The notes under the pieces are model-generated. The model did no database searches. It was not told the DNA's origin and saw only the letters and a list, made by a program, of their open reading frames with translations. From the NCBI RefSeq assembly GCF_000631985.1, contig NZ_JFYN01000006.1, positions 62,001-126,000 of the forward strand: 64,000 nt of DNA. Direction: 5' to 3'. This document shows, piece after piece, positions 1 to 8,165 of the stretch. Positions within the stretch are counted from its first letter, which is position 1. Each line of letters begins with the position of its first letter. The position numbers and the translations under genes are program-made. This DNA is from Pseudomonas sp. RIT288. GTDB lineage: Bacteria > Pseudomonadota > Gammaproteobacteria > Pseudomonadales > Pseudomonadaceae.

Positions 1-101
1 TCAATGTCGCCAGTGGGACAGAAAGTTTTAGCAACACGACGTCGGCAAATAAACCGCAGAAAGATGGCAACAGGCCTCTAGCTCGGCGACGGCATTCTGC
101 T

Positions 102-1283
102 TCAGCGAATGTGTCGGGCGTACTGCCGAGGGTCAAAGCGCAGCACTATCAACAACATCACCACCATCACTGCGGTCAGCGACCACCATGCCCATTCAAA
201 GCTGCCGAGACGGTCGCGGATGATTCCGGCCAGCAGTGGCGAAAACCCGGCGATCAGGTAGCCGATGCCTTGCACGAACGCGGTCAGGCTGCCGGCGCGC
301 TGCGGGTTGTCGAGGTGATCGAGCGAGACGATCAGGCTCATCGGGAACAAGCCGCCAATCCCCAGCCCCAACAGGCACGGCCACAGCAGGCTGAGATGTT
401 GCGGGCTGAGGATCAATCCGCAGAAGCCGCCGATGATCAGCAGCAGCAATGCCGCGAGGACCGCGCGGCGATCACGGCTGCGGTTGGCGATGGCCGGCGT
501 CACCAGCCCGGAAATCACCTCCATGGCGGTCAGAAAACCCAGCAGCAGTCCGGCGTGCTGTTCGCTCCAGCCCTGTTCCACGTAGTACGGCGCCAGCCAG
601 GCGAGTACGCAGGTGTAGGACGCCGTGCCGAGGCCGAAGAAGAGGGCAAGCAGCCAAGCGCGGGAGCTACGCGTGAAGGACTCTTTTCCTGCAGGCGTGT
701 TCTGGATGGATGACGGGGTCGACTGTGTCCACCAGACCAGCAACGCGAGCAAGGCCAGTGCCGCCCAGATTGCCAGCCCGATCCGCCAGCTGCCGGTCTG
801 CAGCAGCACCAGTGGCGAAAATGAGGCGGCCAGTGCGGCGCCGCCCATGATCGACGTGACATACAGGCCCATGCACAGCGCCACATGGTCGGGGAAGCGT
901 GACTTGATCAGCACCGGCATCAGCGCCTGAATCAGGGCGATACCCATCCCGGCCAGCACCGCGCTACCAATCAATTGCGGCGCCGAATCGAGCACCAGCC
1001 GCGACAGCGTCGCCAGTCCGATGATCGACAACGACAGGATTACCGTGCGTTGCTCGCCCAACCGTCGGCTGATACGGATGCCGAAAAACATCGCCAGCCC
1101 CATCGCCATCACCGGCAGCATGGTCAGCAGCGAAGCCACGCTGAAGCTCAACGGCATATCGCCACGAATCGCCGACAACAACGGCCCGACGGCGGCCATG
1201 GAGGGGCGCAGATTGAGCGCGACGAGAATGATCCCGGACATCAGCCAGACAGCGGGGCGGGTGGTGGCGCGGACGTTTTCCAT
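102..1283 (-). CDS. MFS transporter, CynX/NimT family
   Basis: This is an inner-membrane major facilitator of the CynX/NimT (cyanate/nitroimidazole) type, about 393 residues with twelve hydrophobic segments. The family signature LNLRPSMAAVGPLL follows the first residues, and a second half-repeat begins near residue 205. The substrate cannot be read from sequence. An in-frame ATG at 1358 would add 25 residues with no visible ribosome site, so I prefer the start at 1283 (MENVRATTR), which gives the usual family length; this choice is uncertain. It is followed by a REPIN and stands alone, convergent with nothing visible in the first 101 bases. Confidence 0.85.
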   Translation of the reverse strand: MENVRATTRPAVWLMSGIILVALNLRPSMAAVGPLLSAIRGDMPLSFSVASLLTMLPVMAMGLAMFFGIRISRRLGEQRTVILSLSIIGLATLSRLVLDSAPQLIGSAVLAGMGIALIQALMPVLIKSRFPDHVALCMGLYVTSIMGGAALAASFSPLVLLQTGSWRIGLAIWAALALLALLVWWTQSTPSSIQNTPAGKESFTRSSRAWLLALFFGLGTASYTCVLAWLAPYYVEQGWSEQHAGLLLGFLTAMEVISGLVTPAIANRSRDRRAVLAALLLLIIGGFCGLILSPQHLSLLWPCLLGLGIGGLFPMSLIVSLDHLDNPQRAGSLTAFVQGIGYLIAGFSPLLAGIIRDRLGSFEWAWWSLTAVMVVMLLIVLRFDPRQYARHIR

Positions 1284-1389
1284 CGGCAGGCTCTGATTGT
1301 GGAGGCTGTCGATTAGGCGGCGTGGCGCACGTATCGGCAAATCAGATTTCCCGAGCATTATTTAAAAACTAAATATGACTCTTCCCCCC

Positions 1390-1462
1390 TGTAGGAGCTG
1401 CCGCAGGCTGCGATCTTTTGTTTTTCAAGATCAAAAGATCGCAGCCTGCGGCAGCTCCTACA
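1390..1462. repeat. REPIN (GGAGCTGCCGCAGGCTGCGATC family)
   Basis: Two REP units face each other with a short spacer. The left arm TGTAGGAGCTGCCGCAGGCT is mirrored by AGCCTGCGGCAGCTCCTACA. It sits between the MFS gene and rnd. The same family recurs at 6687, 47465 and 51199 in this window. REPINs are non-autonomous repeats spread by RAYT transposases in Pseudomonas; no RAYT gene is present here. Confidence 0.9.
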
Positions 1463-1610
1463 CGGGGAGGTTCGTATTCCTCTTGCTGACCACGCTGTAA
1501 GACTATTCTTTGCCTCTGGCAGGACATTTCGTTACAGCTCTGGACCAGCGCAGGCGCGTAAAACGCCGGCGGCGATATATACTGCGCGCCATTCTTCAAG
1601 GGAGAGCCGT

Positions 1611-2744
1611 GTGGCCATCGATATTCACTGGATTCGCGACAACGAAAGCCTCGCGCAGTTTTGCGCCGAGTGGCAGCAACTGCCGTTCGTTGCCCTCGAC
1701 ACCGAATTCATGCGGGTCGACACCTTCTACCCGATTGCCGGTTTGCTGCAGGTCGGTGACGGCAAACGCGCCTACCTGATCGATCCGCTGACCATCGACG
1801 CCTGGCAACCGCTGGCGGCGTTGCTGGAAAACCCGGCGGTGCTCAAAGTCCTGCACGCCTGCAGCGAAGACCTCGAAGTGCTGTTGCGCCTGACCGGCAG
1901 CTTGCCGGCGCCACTGTTCGACACTCAATTGGCAGCGGCCTACCTGAACCTCGGGTTCTCGATGGGCTATTCGCGACTGGTGCAGGAAGTACTCGGTATC
2001 GACCTGCCGAAGGGTGAAACCCGCTCCGACTGGTTGCAGCGTCCGCTTTCCGACACACAAATCAGCTATGCCGCCGAAGACGCGGTGCATCTGGCGGAAG
2101 TTTTCGTACAACTGCGGCCGAAACTGTCTGACGACAAATTCGCCTGGGTGCTGGAGGATGGCGCCGAACTGGTGGCCAACCTGCGCCGCGAGACCGATCC
2201 GTACGAGGTCTATCGCGAAGCCAAACTGGCGTGGAAACTGTCCCGCGCGCAACTGGCGGTGCTGCGTGAGCTGTGCGCCTGGCGTGAGCGTGAAGCCCGC
2301 GCGCGCAATCTGCCGCGCAACCGCATCGTCCGTGAACACTCGCTGTGGCCACTGGCCCGCACGCAACCGGACAACCTCGCGGCGTTGGGCAAGATCGAAG
2401 ACATGCACCCGCGTACCGTGCGTCAGGACGGCCAATTTCTGCTTGATCTGATCAAGCGCTCTGGCAGTGTGGGGCCTGATCAATGGCCGCCGGCGGTGCC
2501 GGAGCCATTGCCGGTCGAAGCGGCAGCGCTGATCAAGCAACTGCGCGCCCTCGGCCAGGTCGAAGCCGAATGCCTGGGCATCGCCCCGGAACTGATGCTG
2601 CGCAAGAAAACCCTCGAAGCGCTGGTCAAAAGCGGCTTCCCAGAGGGTCCTTATCAATTGCCTGAGTCGCTGCGTGGCTGGCGCCGCGAACTCATGGGCC
2701 AGAAGCTGCTCGACAGCCTGGCCACCGCCGGAGAACAGCCTTGA
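1611..2744 (+). CDS. rnd: ribonuclease D
   Basis: This is a 3'-5' exoribonuclease of the DEDD superfamily that trims tRNA and other small RNAs in the cytoplasm. The Exo I motif [10 protein letters not shown] lies at about residues 24-33, ExoII is [14 protein letters not shown], and ExoIII includes YAAEDAVHL. An HRDC-like region follows ([15 protein letters not shown]). The length of 377 residues is normal. The start is GTG with GGAGAG five bases upstream. It is translationally coupled to ycgL: the rnd stop overlaps the TTG start of the next gene. The rnd-ycgL-ycgN neighbourhood is conserved in Pseudomonas. Confidence 0.95.
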   Translation: MAIDIHWIRDNESLAQFCAEWQQLPFVALDTEFMRVDTFYPIAGLLQVGDGKRAYLIDPLTIDAWQPLAALLENPAVLKVLHACSEDLEVLLRLTGSLPAPLFDTQLAAAYLNLGFSMGYSRLVQEVLGIDLPKGETRSDWLQRPLSDTQISYAAEDAVHLAEVFVQLRPKLSDDKFAWVLEDGAELVANLRRETDPYEVYREAKLAWKLSRAQLAVLRELCAWREREARARNLPRNRIVREHSLWPLARTQPDNLAALGKIEDMHPRTVRQDGQFLLDLIKRSGSVGPDQWPPAVPEPLPVEAAALIKQLRALGQVEAECLGIAPELMLRKKTLEALVKSGFPEGPYQLPESLRGWRRELMGQKLLDSLATAGEQP

Positions 2745-3034
2745 AACGTATTTGCTCCATTTACCAAAGCTCCAAGCGAAGCGGAATGTATCTTTATGTG
2801 CTCAAGAGCGATGCTCTGGAGCGTGTGCCGGAACCCCTGATGCTGGCGTTCGGCAAGCCGAAACATTCTTTCGATCTGGTGCTGTCGCCTGAGCGCAAGC
2901 TGGCCAGCGAGGACATCGTCGTGGTCCTGGAAAACCTCGACAAGCAGGGTTACCACCTGCAGATGCCGCCGGCCGAGGACGAGTACATCGAACACCTGCC
3001 GGAAGAATTGCTGCGACGCAACGACCCGGTCTGA
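2741..3034 (+). CDS. ycgL: YcgL family protein
   Basis: A small cytoplasmic protein of 97 residues in the YcgL family (UPF0745), with the family opening [13 protein letters not shown] and the later stretch GYHLQMPP. The biochemical role is not established; the family is genetically linked to RNA-related genes, here rnd. The start is TTG overlapping the rnd stop codon, so translation is probably by re-initiation. A GC-rich hairpin follows directly. Confidence 0.9.
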   Translation: MKRICSIYQSSKRSGMYLYVLKSDALERVPEPLMLAFGKPKHSFDLVLSPERKLASEDIVVVLENLDKQGYHLQMPPAEDEYIEHLPEELLRRNDPV

Positions 3035-3039
3035 TCTGC

Positions 3040-3059
3040 GAGGCCCTGTTCTGGGCCTC
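3040..3059 (+). terminator. hairpin after rnd-ycgL
   Basis: GAGGCCC and GGGCCTC form a 7-bp stem with a 6-base loop, just after the ycgL stop. The T run is short, so this is a candidate rather than a clear intrinsic terminator. Confidence 0.5.
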
Positions 3060-3090
3060 TTGCCACCCTGGAACTGATTTTACGGCGACG

Positions 3091-3123
3091 ACCGCCACGA
3101 AGGAGCGCGACTCCTTCGGCGGT
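3091..3123. repeat. inverted repeat before hydroxyacid dehydrogenase
   Basis: The stem is ACCGCC plus GAAGGAG paired with CTCCTTC plus GGCGGT around a five-base loop. It lies 30 bases upstream of the next ATG. It could be a leader hairpin or the second half of the terminator of the preceding operon. Confidence 0.5.
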
Positions 3124-3152
3124 TGCCTGCACGGTTTGCGAAAGGTTTGAAG

Positions 3153-4085
3153 ATGCGCGTTCTGATTGCTGAACACGACCACGCGGTGTACGCCCGGCTG
3201 CTGCGTCAGGCGGCCCCCGAACTTGAAGTACTGACCAGTGGCGACTCTGCCGAACTGGCCCGTCAGGCTGCCGATTGCCCGGTGTGGCTGGGGCAGCCGG
3301 ATCTGCTGGCGACGCTGCTGCGTCAGGGCCATCAGCCGCAATGGCTGCAATCGACCTGGGCCGGCATCACGCCGTTGCTCGCCGACGGTTTGCGCCGCGA
3401 TTACCGCCTGACCCGCGCGGTGGGGATCTTCGGTCAGGTGATGGCCGAATACGTGCTGACCTACATGCTCGGCCACGAGCGAGAAGTGCTGGCGCGCCTG
3501 GTCAGCCAGGTCGAGCGCAAGTGGGACAACCGCACCGGCCAGAGTCTGGTGGGGCGCAAGGTGCTGATCGTCGGCACCGGCGACATCGGCCAGAGCGTGG
3601 CGCAGTTTCTGTTGCCATTCGGGGTCGAGCTGTACGGCATCGCCAGCAGCGCGCGCGAGCAGGCGCCGTTCGTCGAAGTCGGCTCGATGGCGGATCTGCC
3701 ACGGCTGGTGGGCGCGGTCGATTACGTGGTCAACCTGCTGCCGAATACCGCGCACACCCACGATATCTACGACGCGGCGCTGTTCAAGCAATTCAAGCCG
3801 ACCGGTTTGTTCATCAACGTCGGACGCGGTGTGGCAGTGGTTGACGCGGATCTGGTCGAAGCGCTGAAAGAAGGGCATCTGGCTGGCGCGGTGATCGACG
3901 TTTGCCGTCAGGAGCCGTTGCCGCAACGCCATCCGTTCTGGACTGCCTGGGGCCTGCTGCTGACCGGGCACAGCTCGGCACCAACCTCGCCGGCATTGAT
4001 GGTGCAGTTGTTCGTCGAGAACCTGAAGGCGTATCAGGCGGGAGAGGCATTGCGCGGGGAAGTTGATTTCAACCGCGGATATTAA
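3153..4085 (+). CDS. D-2-hydroxyacid dehydrogenase (NAD-binding)
   Basis: A 310-residue oxidoreductase of the D-isomer-specific 2-hydroxyacid dehydrogenase family, glyoxylate/hydroxypyruvate reductase-like. The Rossmann motif GTGDIGQSVA starts near residue 140. The catalytic Arg region is INVGRGVAVVDAD, and the usual Glu/His part is represented by QEPLP and the TGHSSAP segment. It would reduce a 2-oxoacid with NAD(P)H in the cytoplasm; the true substrate is unknown. The ATG at 3153 is chosen over an upstream TTG because homologues begin MRVLIAEHD and a purine-rich stretch precedes it. Confidence 0.88.
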   Translation: MRVLIAEHDHAVYARLLRQAAPELEVLTSGDSAELARQAADCPVWLGQPDLLATLLRQGHQPQWLQSTWAGITPLLADGLRRDYRLTRAVGIFGQVMAEYVLTYMLGHEREVLARLVSQVERKWDNRTGQSLVGRKVLIVGTGDIGQSVAQFLLPFGVELYGIASSAREQAPFVEVGSMADLPRLVGAVDYVVNLLPNTAHTHDIYDAALFKQFKPTGLFINVGRGVAVVDADLVEALKEGHLAGAVIDVCRQEPLPQRHPFWTAWGLLLTGHSSAPTSPALMVQLFVENLKAYQAGEALRGEVDFNRGY

Positions 4086-4100
4086 ATCCAGCGCGATACC

Positions 4101-4189
4101 TGTAGGAGTGAGCCTGCTCGCGATAGGGTGTGTCAGTCGACATTGATGTTGTCTGACACTACGCCATCGCGAGCAGGCTCACTCCTACA
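4101..4189. repeat. REPIN (GGAGTGAGCCTGCTCGCGAT family)
   Basis: TGTAGGAGTGAGCCTGCTCG is mirrored at the other end by CGAGCAGGCTCACTCCTACA, with about 50 bases between. It sits between two convergent genes. Related copies lie at 7791, 45443 and 59657. Confidence 0.9.
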
Positions 4190-4208
4190 GTGGTTTTTGC
4201 ATGGTGGC

Positions 4209-4802
4209 TTACAGGGTGAAGCTGCCTTCTGCAGCCAGCTCGCTCAGCGGACGACGCGGGCTCGGCTCTTCACGGGCCTGCAAGTACTCGGCCAGGGTCG
4301 CCTTGTCACCCAGCTTGCCGATAGCGACCGCCGCGTGCAGCGCATAACCTTCAGGAATATTCAGCTCCTTGCGGGTCAGCTCCTGATCGAAACCGGCCAT
4401 GCCGTGGGTGTGCCAGCCGCTGATGCTCGCTTGCAGCGCCAGGTGGCCCCAGGCCGAGCCGGTGTCGAAGGTGTGCCACAGCGCCGGGGACTCTTCGCTG
4501 GCACCGGGTGCGGTGAAGGTGGTTTTCGAAATCACGATCACCAGTGCCGAAGCGTGTTGCGCCCAGCTGCGGTTGAATTCATTCAGCAGACCCAGGAAGC
4601 GCTGCCAGTTCGGTGTATCCCGGCGCGCATACAGAAAGCGCCATGGCTGCGAGTTGTAGGCCGACGGCGCCCAGCGTGCTGCTTCGAAAAAGCTCAGCAG
4701 GGTTTCTTCCGGGATTGCTTCGCCGGTGAAGGCGCGGGGCGACCAGCGGTCGGTGAACTGCGGGTGAATGGCGTAATCGGCAACGCGAGGGTTGGCACTC
4801 AT
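4209..4802 (-). CDS. nitroreductase family protein
   Basis: An FMN-dependent NAD(P)H oxidoreductase of the nitroreductase family, 197 residues. The FMN-binding N-terminal pattern RWSPRAFTGE is followed by ARWAPSAYNSQPW (about residues 41-54), and the later phosphate-binding part is GDKATLAEYLQAREEP. Such enzymes reduce nitroaromatics, quinones or enones in the cytoplasm; the physiological substrate is not visible. The start at 4802 has AAGGAA upstream; the longer frame to 4874 has no ribosome site. Confidence 0.85.
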   Translation of the reverse strand: MSANPRVADYAIHPQFTDRWSPRAFTGEAIPEETLLSFFEAARWAPSAYNSQPWRFLYARRDTPNWQRFLGLLNEFNRSWAQHASALVIVISKTTFTAPGASEESPALWHTFDTGSAWGHLALQASISGWHTHGMAGFDQELTRKELNIPEGYALHAAVAIGKLGDKATLAEYLQAREEPSPRRPLSELAAEGSFTL

Positions 4803-4967
4803 CAAAAGATTCCTTGCTGTGTTTGAGTCATGAATTCTTGGCAAAACCCTACTGGGCGGCGATTCGGCTGACAAGCGGGATTTACCGACAGTCGCCAGCG
4901 CTTGGCCCGCAAGGCCTTGGGCACTAGACTGGCGGCCTTTTCACCACCTGATGTTGATGCTTGAGCC

Positions 4968-5417
4968 ATGGCCGCCAAAGTCGAACCGTTCTGGAAACGC
5001 AAAACCCTCGATCAACTGGATCACGAGGAATGGGAATCGCTGTGCGACGGCTGCGGTCTGTGCTGCCTGCAGAAACTCGAAGATGAAGAAGACAACAGCG
5101 TCTATTACACGCGCATCGCCTGCAAACTGCTGGACCTGAAAACCTGTCAGTGCAGCGACTACCCGAATCGCATCACGTTTGTCCCGGACTGTATCCAGCT
5201 CACTCCGGGCCAGGCCGAAGAATTCAAATGGCTACCGCCGACCTGCGGTTATCGTCTGGTCAGCGAAGGCAAGGATCTGCCGCTGTGGCACCACCTGGTG
5301 TGCGGCGATCGTGACGCCGTGCACCACGAAAGGATTTCCCAGTCCGGGCGCATGCTCGCCGAAGGCAGCGTGCCGGAGGACGACTGGGAAGATCACCTGA
5401 TTTTCCGCGCCGGTTAA
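4968..5417 (+). CDS. ycgN: YcgN family cysteine cluster protein
   Basis: 149 residues, UPF0260/YkgJ-type. The N-terminal cysteine cluster CDGCGLCC (residues about 26-33) plus later cysteines at [14 protein letters not shown] and near CGYR probably bind a metal or Fe-S centre. Function is not established. The ATG has no strong ribosome site but matches the family start. It belongs to the conserved rnd-ycgL-ycgN neighbourhood. Confidence 0.92.
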   Translation: MAAKVEPFWKRKTLDQLDHEEWESLCDGCGLCCLQKLEDEEDNSVYYTRIACKLLDLKTCQCSDYPNRITFVPDCIQLTPGQAEEFKWLPPTCGYRLVSEGKDLPLWHHLVCGDRDAVHHERISQSGRMLAEGSVPEDDWEDHLIFRAG

Positions 5418-5452
5418 GCACCAAGGGTTCCAGGATTCAACAAGGAGTGTGT

Positions 5453-6682
5453 ATGGCTGGGGGATTGCTGCGGGCATCGTTGATCGGCCTGCTGACGCTA
5501 AGCGCGCCAGTGTGGGCGGCAAAGAAAATCGATCTGGATTACCACGTGCGTCTGTTGCCGCAAAGCGATCAGGCCGAAGTGCGCCTGACCCTGGCCAAAG
5601 GCGAAGCGGTGCGCAGTCTCGACTTCGACCTCGGCGATGGCACCCATTACAGCGACTTCAAGGCCGATGGCCAGTGGCAACTGACCCCGGGCAAACAGAC
5701 CCGGGGCCTCTGGCGCCCGTTCGGCGACAAGCCCAGCCTGACTTATCGCGTCAGTATCAGCCACGGCCGCAAGAGCGGCAGCTTCGACACGCGCATGACC
5801 CCGACCTGGGCGCTGCTGCGCGGCGATGATCTGGTGCCGCCGGCCCGGCTCGATCAGCAGGATGGCGTCGAGCTGGTGTCTCGTCTGCAATTCGAATTGC
5901 CCAATGGCTGGCAAAGCGTTGAAACCGCCTGGCCGCGCATCGGCAAGAAAAAATTCCGCATCGACAACCCGTCCCGCCTGTTCGACCGCCCGACCGGCTG
6001 GATGCTCGCCGGCCACCTCGGCAGCCGTCGCACGCGTCTGGGCGAAACCGAAGTCACCGTGGCCTCGCCGCAAGGGCAGGGCATGCGCCGCATGGATGTG
6101 CTGACCTTGCTGACGTTCGTCTGGCCGCAGGTGCAAGCGGTCTATCCCCGGCATCCGAAAAAACTGCTGATCGTCGGCGCCAACGACCCGATGTGGCGCG
6201 GCACCCTCGGCGCACATGAGTCAATTTACGTGAACACACGTTTGCCGCTGGTCAGCGAGAGCGGCAGCAGTGCGCTGGTACGTGAGCTGGCGCAGGTGTT
6301 CGGGCGCATCAATGACGAGCGGCGCAGCGACTGGATCAGCGAAGGGTTTGCCGAGTATTACGCGATCGAACTGGTGCGGCGCGCCGGGGGCATGAGCGAT
6401 GAGCGATATCAGGCGTTACAGGCGAAGTTGACCCGGGACAGTCAGAAAGTCACGACCCTGCGCGGCGAACAGATCAGTGCGGCGCAGCTTTCAAAAGCGG
6501 TGCTGGTGCTGCAGGAACTGGATCGCGAGATTCGTCTGAAGACGCGCAACAAACGTTCGCTGGATGATGTGTTGCGCGGGGCGATGCATCTGGGGACGGT
6601 GGATACCAGGGAGTTTGTGCAACTGGCTGACAGCGTGCTCGGCGAGACCTCTAAAGTCCTTGATACCGAGTTACTCCAGTAA
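5453..6682 (+). CDS. exported hypothetical protein, M61-peptidase-like
   Basis: 409 residues with a signal peptide (GLLRASLIGLLTLSAPVWA, residues 4-22), so it is predicted periplasmic. The N-terminal half is a beta-rich domain. Near residues 275-310 is a helix pair containing LVRELAQVF and then WISEGFAEYYAIEL, which resembles the glutamate helix of gluzincin/M61-type aminopeptidases. A clear HExxH is absent, since LVRELAQ stands where it would be, so catalytic activity is doubtful. AAGGAG precedes the ATG by five bases. Confidence 0.7.
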   Translation: MAGGLLRASLIGLLTLSAPVWAAKKIDLDYHVRLLPQSDQAEVRLTLAKGEAVRSLDFDLGDGTHYSDFKADGQWQLTPGKQTRGLWRPFGDKPSLTYRVSISHGRKSGSFDTRMTPTWALLRGDDLVPPARLDQQDGVELVSRLQFELPNGWQSVETAWPRIGKKKFRIDNPSRLFDRPTGWMLAGHLGSRRTRLGETEVTVASPQGQGMRRMDVLTLLTFVWPQVQAVYPRHPKKLLIVGANDPMWRGTLGAHESIYVNTRLPLVSESGSSALVRELAQVFGRINDERRSDWISEGFAEYYAIELVRRAGGMSDERYQALQAKLTRDSQKVTTLRGEQISAAQLSKAVLVLQELDREIRLKTRNKRSLDDVLRGAMHLGTVDTREFVQLADSVLGETSKVLDTELLQ

Positions 6683-6686
6683 AGAT

Positions 6687-6756
6687 CAAAAGATCGCAGC
6701 CTGCGGCAGCTCCTACAGAAATTGGTGTAGGAGCTGCCGCAGGCTGCGATCTTTTG
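6687..6756. repeat. REPIN (GGAGCTGCCGCAGGCTGCGATC family)
   Basis: GATCGCAGCCTGCGGCAGCT and its mirror AGCTGCCGCAGGCTGCGATC flank a 20-base spacer. It lies between two convergent genes and may double as a bidirectional terminator. Confidence 0.9.
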
Positions 6757-6767
6757 TTTTCAGAGAA

Positions 6768-7145
6768 TCAAACCCCGGCCTTCGGCGATTTCACCGAGTC
6801 ATTGCCGGTCACCGTCGCAGTGCTGGTCGCCGCCTCGGCATTGGCCTTGAGCTGGCTCAGTTCTTCCCCGGCCCGCTCGATCTTCGCCCGCACGTTGTTG
6901 ATGTCCTGACGGCTTTTCTCCAGCAGGCTTTTCACCGAGCTGTGCCCGGTGATGCCACGGGCCATCGCCACGCCGCCAATTGCCACCTGAATCAGACCGA
7001 ACACGCCGCCACGGCGCAGGCCCTTGCCAACCATGATCACGCCACCGGCCAGCGAGCCGATACGCTCCCAGCCCTGTACGTTCTGCTCGGTCGGGCTCTG
7101 GAACGGGGTGGAATCGATACGTTGGACGCGTTTGAGTTCGGTCAT
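6768..7145 (-). CDS. DUF2892 membrane protein
   Basis: 125 residues. A central stretch of two hydrophobic helices (IGSLAGGVIMVGKGL and VFGLIQVAIGGVAMARGI) matches the DUF2892/YgaP-membrane type. The C-terminal third is a charged helix (LLEKSRQDINNVRAKIERAG) that may form a coiled coil. Function is unknown. GGGAGA lies upstream of the ATG. Confidence 0.75.
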   Translation of the reverse strand: MTELKRVQRIDSTPFQSPTEQNVQGWERIGSLAGGVIMVGKGLRRGGVFGLIQVAIGGVAMARGITGHSSVKSLLEKSRQDINNVRAKIERAGEELSQLKANAEAATSTATVTGNDSVKSPKAGV

Positions 7146-7227
7146 GATCTGTCTCCCAGGCAATGTGCAATAGATAGATAAGCTGACTGCTGCAGCGGCC
7201 GGCTCGTTCCATCGAATGTGCGACGTT

Positions 7228-7698
7228 TCAGCGGAATTTCGGCCCGGAGCGGGTATTCAGGCCCTTGGCCATGCGGTCGTAGAGTACGACGTTGACCGTC
7301 GCCGCCAGATTCATGCAGCCGGTGGTCGGGATGTACACAACGTCTTCGCACCAGTCGCGGATCTCTTTATCCAGCGAGCCGTCTTCCGGGCCGAAGATGT
7401 ATAGCGCACGGTCCGGGTGGGTGTATTCGGGCAGCGGGCGGGCACCCTCGACCAGTTCCACGGCGACCGGGACGCAGTTGAGCGGGAGGATCTTTTTCAG
7501 GTCGTCGATGCCGATCAGCGGAATGTCGTAGTGCACGCGTTTGGTATCGGTAACGAAATCGGCGGCGCGTTCATAACGCTTGCCGGTGTAGAACACCGAT
7601 GCCACGCCGTAGCAGCCTGCGGCGCGCATCACCGAGCCGACGTTCTCCGGTGACTTGGGGTTGTACAAACCAATGCAGCTGTAACGTTTGTCTGCCAC
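7228..7698 (-). CDS. RNA 2'-O-methyltransferase, TrmH/SpoU family
   Basis: A 156-residue SPOUT methyltransferase. Motif 1 NPKSPENVGSVMRAAGCYG is at the N terminus, motif 2 ALYIFGPEDGSLD is near residue 105, and motif 3 IPTTGCMNLAATVNVVLYDR is at the end. It should methylate a ribose in tRNA or rRNA using SAM; the target is not readable. The GTG at 7698 is chosen (VADKRYSC); the longer frame would run through a REPIN. Confidence 0.85.
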   Translation of the reverse strand: MADKRYSCIGLYNPKSPENVGSVMRAAGCYGVASVFYTGKRYERAADFVTDTKRVHYDIPLIGIDDLKKILPLNCVPVAVELVEGARPLPEYTHPDRALYIFGPEDGSLDKEIRDWCEDVVYIPTTGCMNLAATVNVVLYDRMAKGLNTRSGPKFR

Positions 7699-7790
7699 GA
7701 GCGGGGTGCCTTCGGGAAAAAGAGGGCGATTATACGGGGATTGGGGGAGGGCGGGCAGATTCGAGATCTGTTGTGTCTGGCCGGCCGCCT

Positions 7791-7864
7791 TCGCGAGCAG
7801 GCTCGCTCCCACATTGATTTTGTGTACACCACCGATCAAATGTGGGAGCGAGCCTGCTCGCGAA
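7791..7864. repeat. REPIN (GGGAGCGAGCCTGCTCGCGA family)
   Basis: TCGCGAGCAGGCTCGCTCCC and its mirror flank a 35-base spacer. It separates the methyltransferase promoter from the 3' remnant of yajD. Confidence 0.9.
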
Positions 7865-7890
7865 AGGGCCGGTTCAGGCGCTGAAGATCT

Positions 7891-8034
7891 TCAGTCTTCT
7901 TTTTTCATCAACCCGGCGAGGGCAGCAAACGGGTTATGCGTCGCCTTGGCGATTTTCGGCGTGCTCAGCGAGCCGTCGCCGAAGTATTGCTGGTCGGTGT
8001 AGCGTGAGTGTTCGTTGTCGTGGCAGTACAGGCA
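7891..8034 (-). pseudogene. yajD: 3' fragment of host yajD (HNH nuclease), split by island
   Basis: This holds the last 47 codons and the stop of yajD. It begins with the cysteine codon of LYCHDNEHSRYTDQQYF and ends ATHNPFAALAGLMKKED. The homologous intact copy at 40877-41242 shows that the first 77 codons are missing here; they are found 33 kb away at 41395-41625 on the same strand. Beyond 8034 all similarity to yajD stops. Sequence and base use match the backbone, so this is the resident gene. It has no start codon or promoter and is presumably not translated. Confidence 0.95.
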
Positions 8035-8075
8035 TTTCTGACAGTGCACATATTTGGTATGTGACTCCGTCTTTG
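8035..8075. repeat. left island end with terminal motif
   Basis: About 21 bases inside the left boundary lies TTTGGTATGTGACT. Read inward from the other boundary, the right end has AATGGTATCCGACT at about the same distance and GGTATGTGAGCC further in (41307-41325). These shared GGTATNNGACT and GGTATGTGA words are candidate recombinase-binding inverted repeats. They are short and imperfect. Confidence 0.45.
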
Positions 8076-8110
8076 TTGATCTTCACTTTTAAACTCTGAT
8101 CTGGTTGTCG

Positions 8111-8138
8111 TTGACAGGTCACCTGAGTGAACTAGCCT
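8111..8138 (+). promoter_or_regulatory. possible promoter of the recombinase operon
   Basis: TTGACA at 8111-8116 and TAGCCT at 8133-8138 are separated by 16 bases, 28 bases before the first recombinase ATG. The spacer contains the palindrome GGTCACC. The -10 is poor. Confidence 0.3.
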
Positions 8139-8165
8139 CTGAGGATGTGCCCTGGAGGATTTTCC

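Noticed and set aside
1..101. A gene end at the left edge
   Set aside because: Too little sequence to support any frame.
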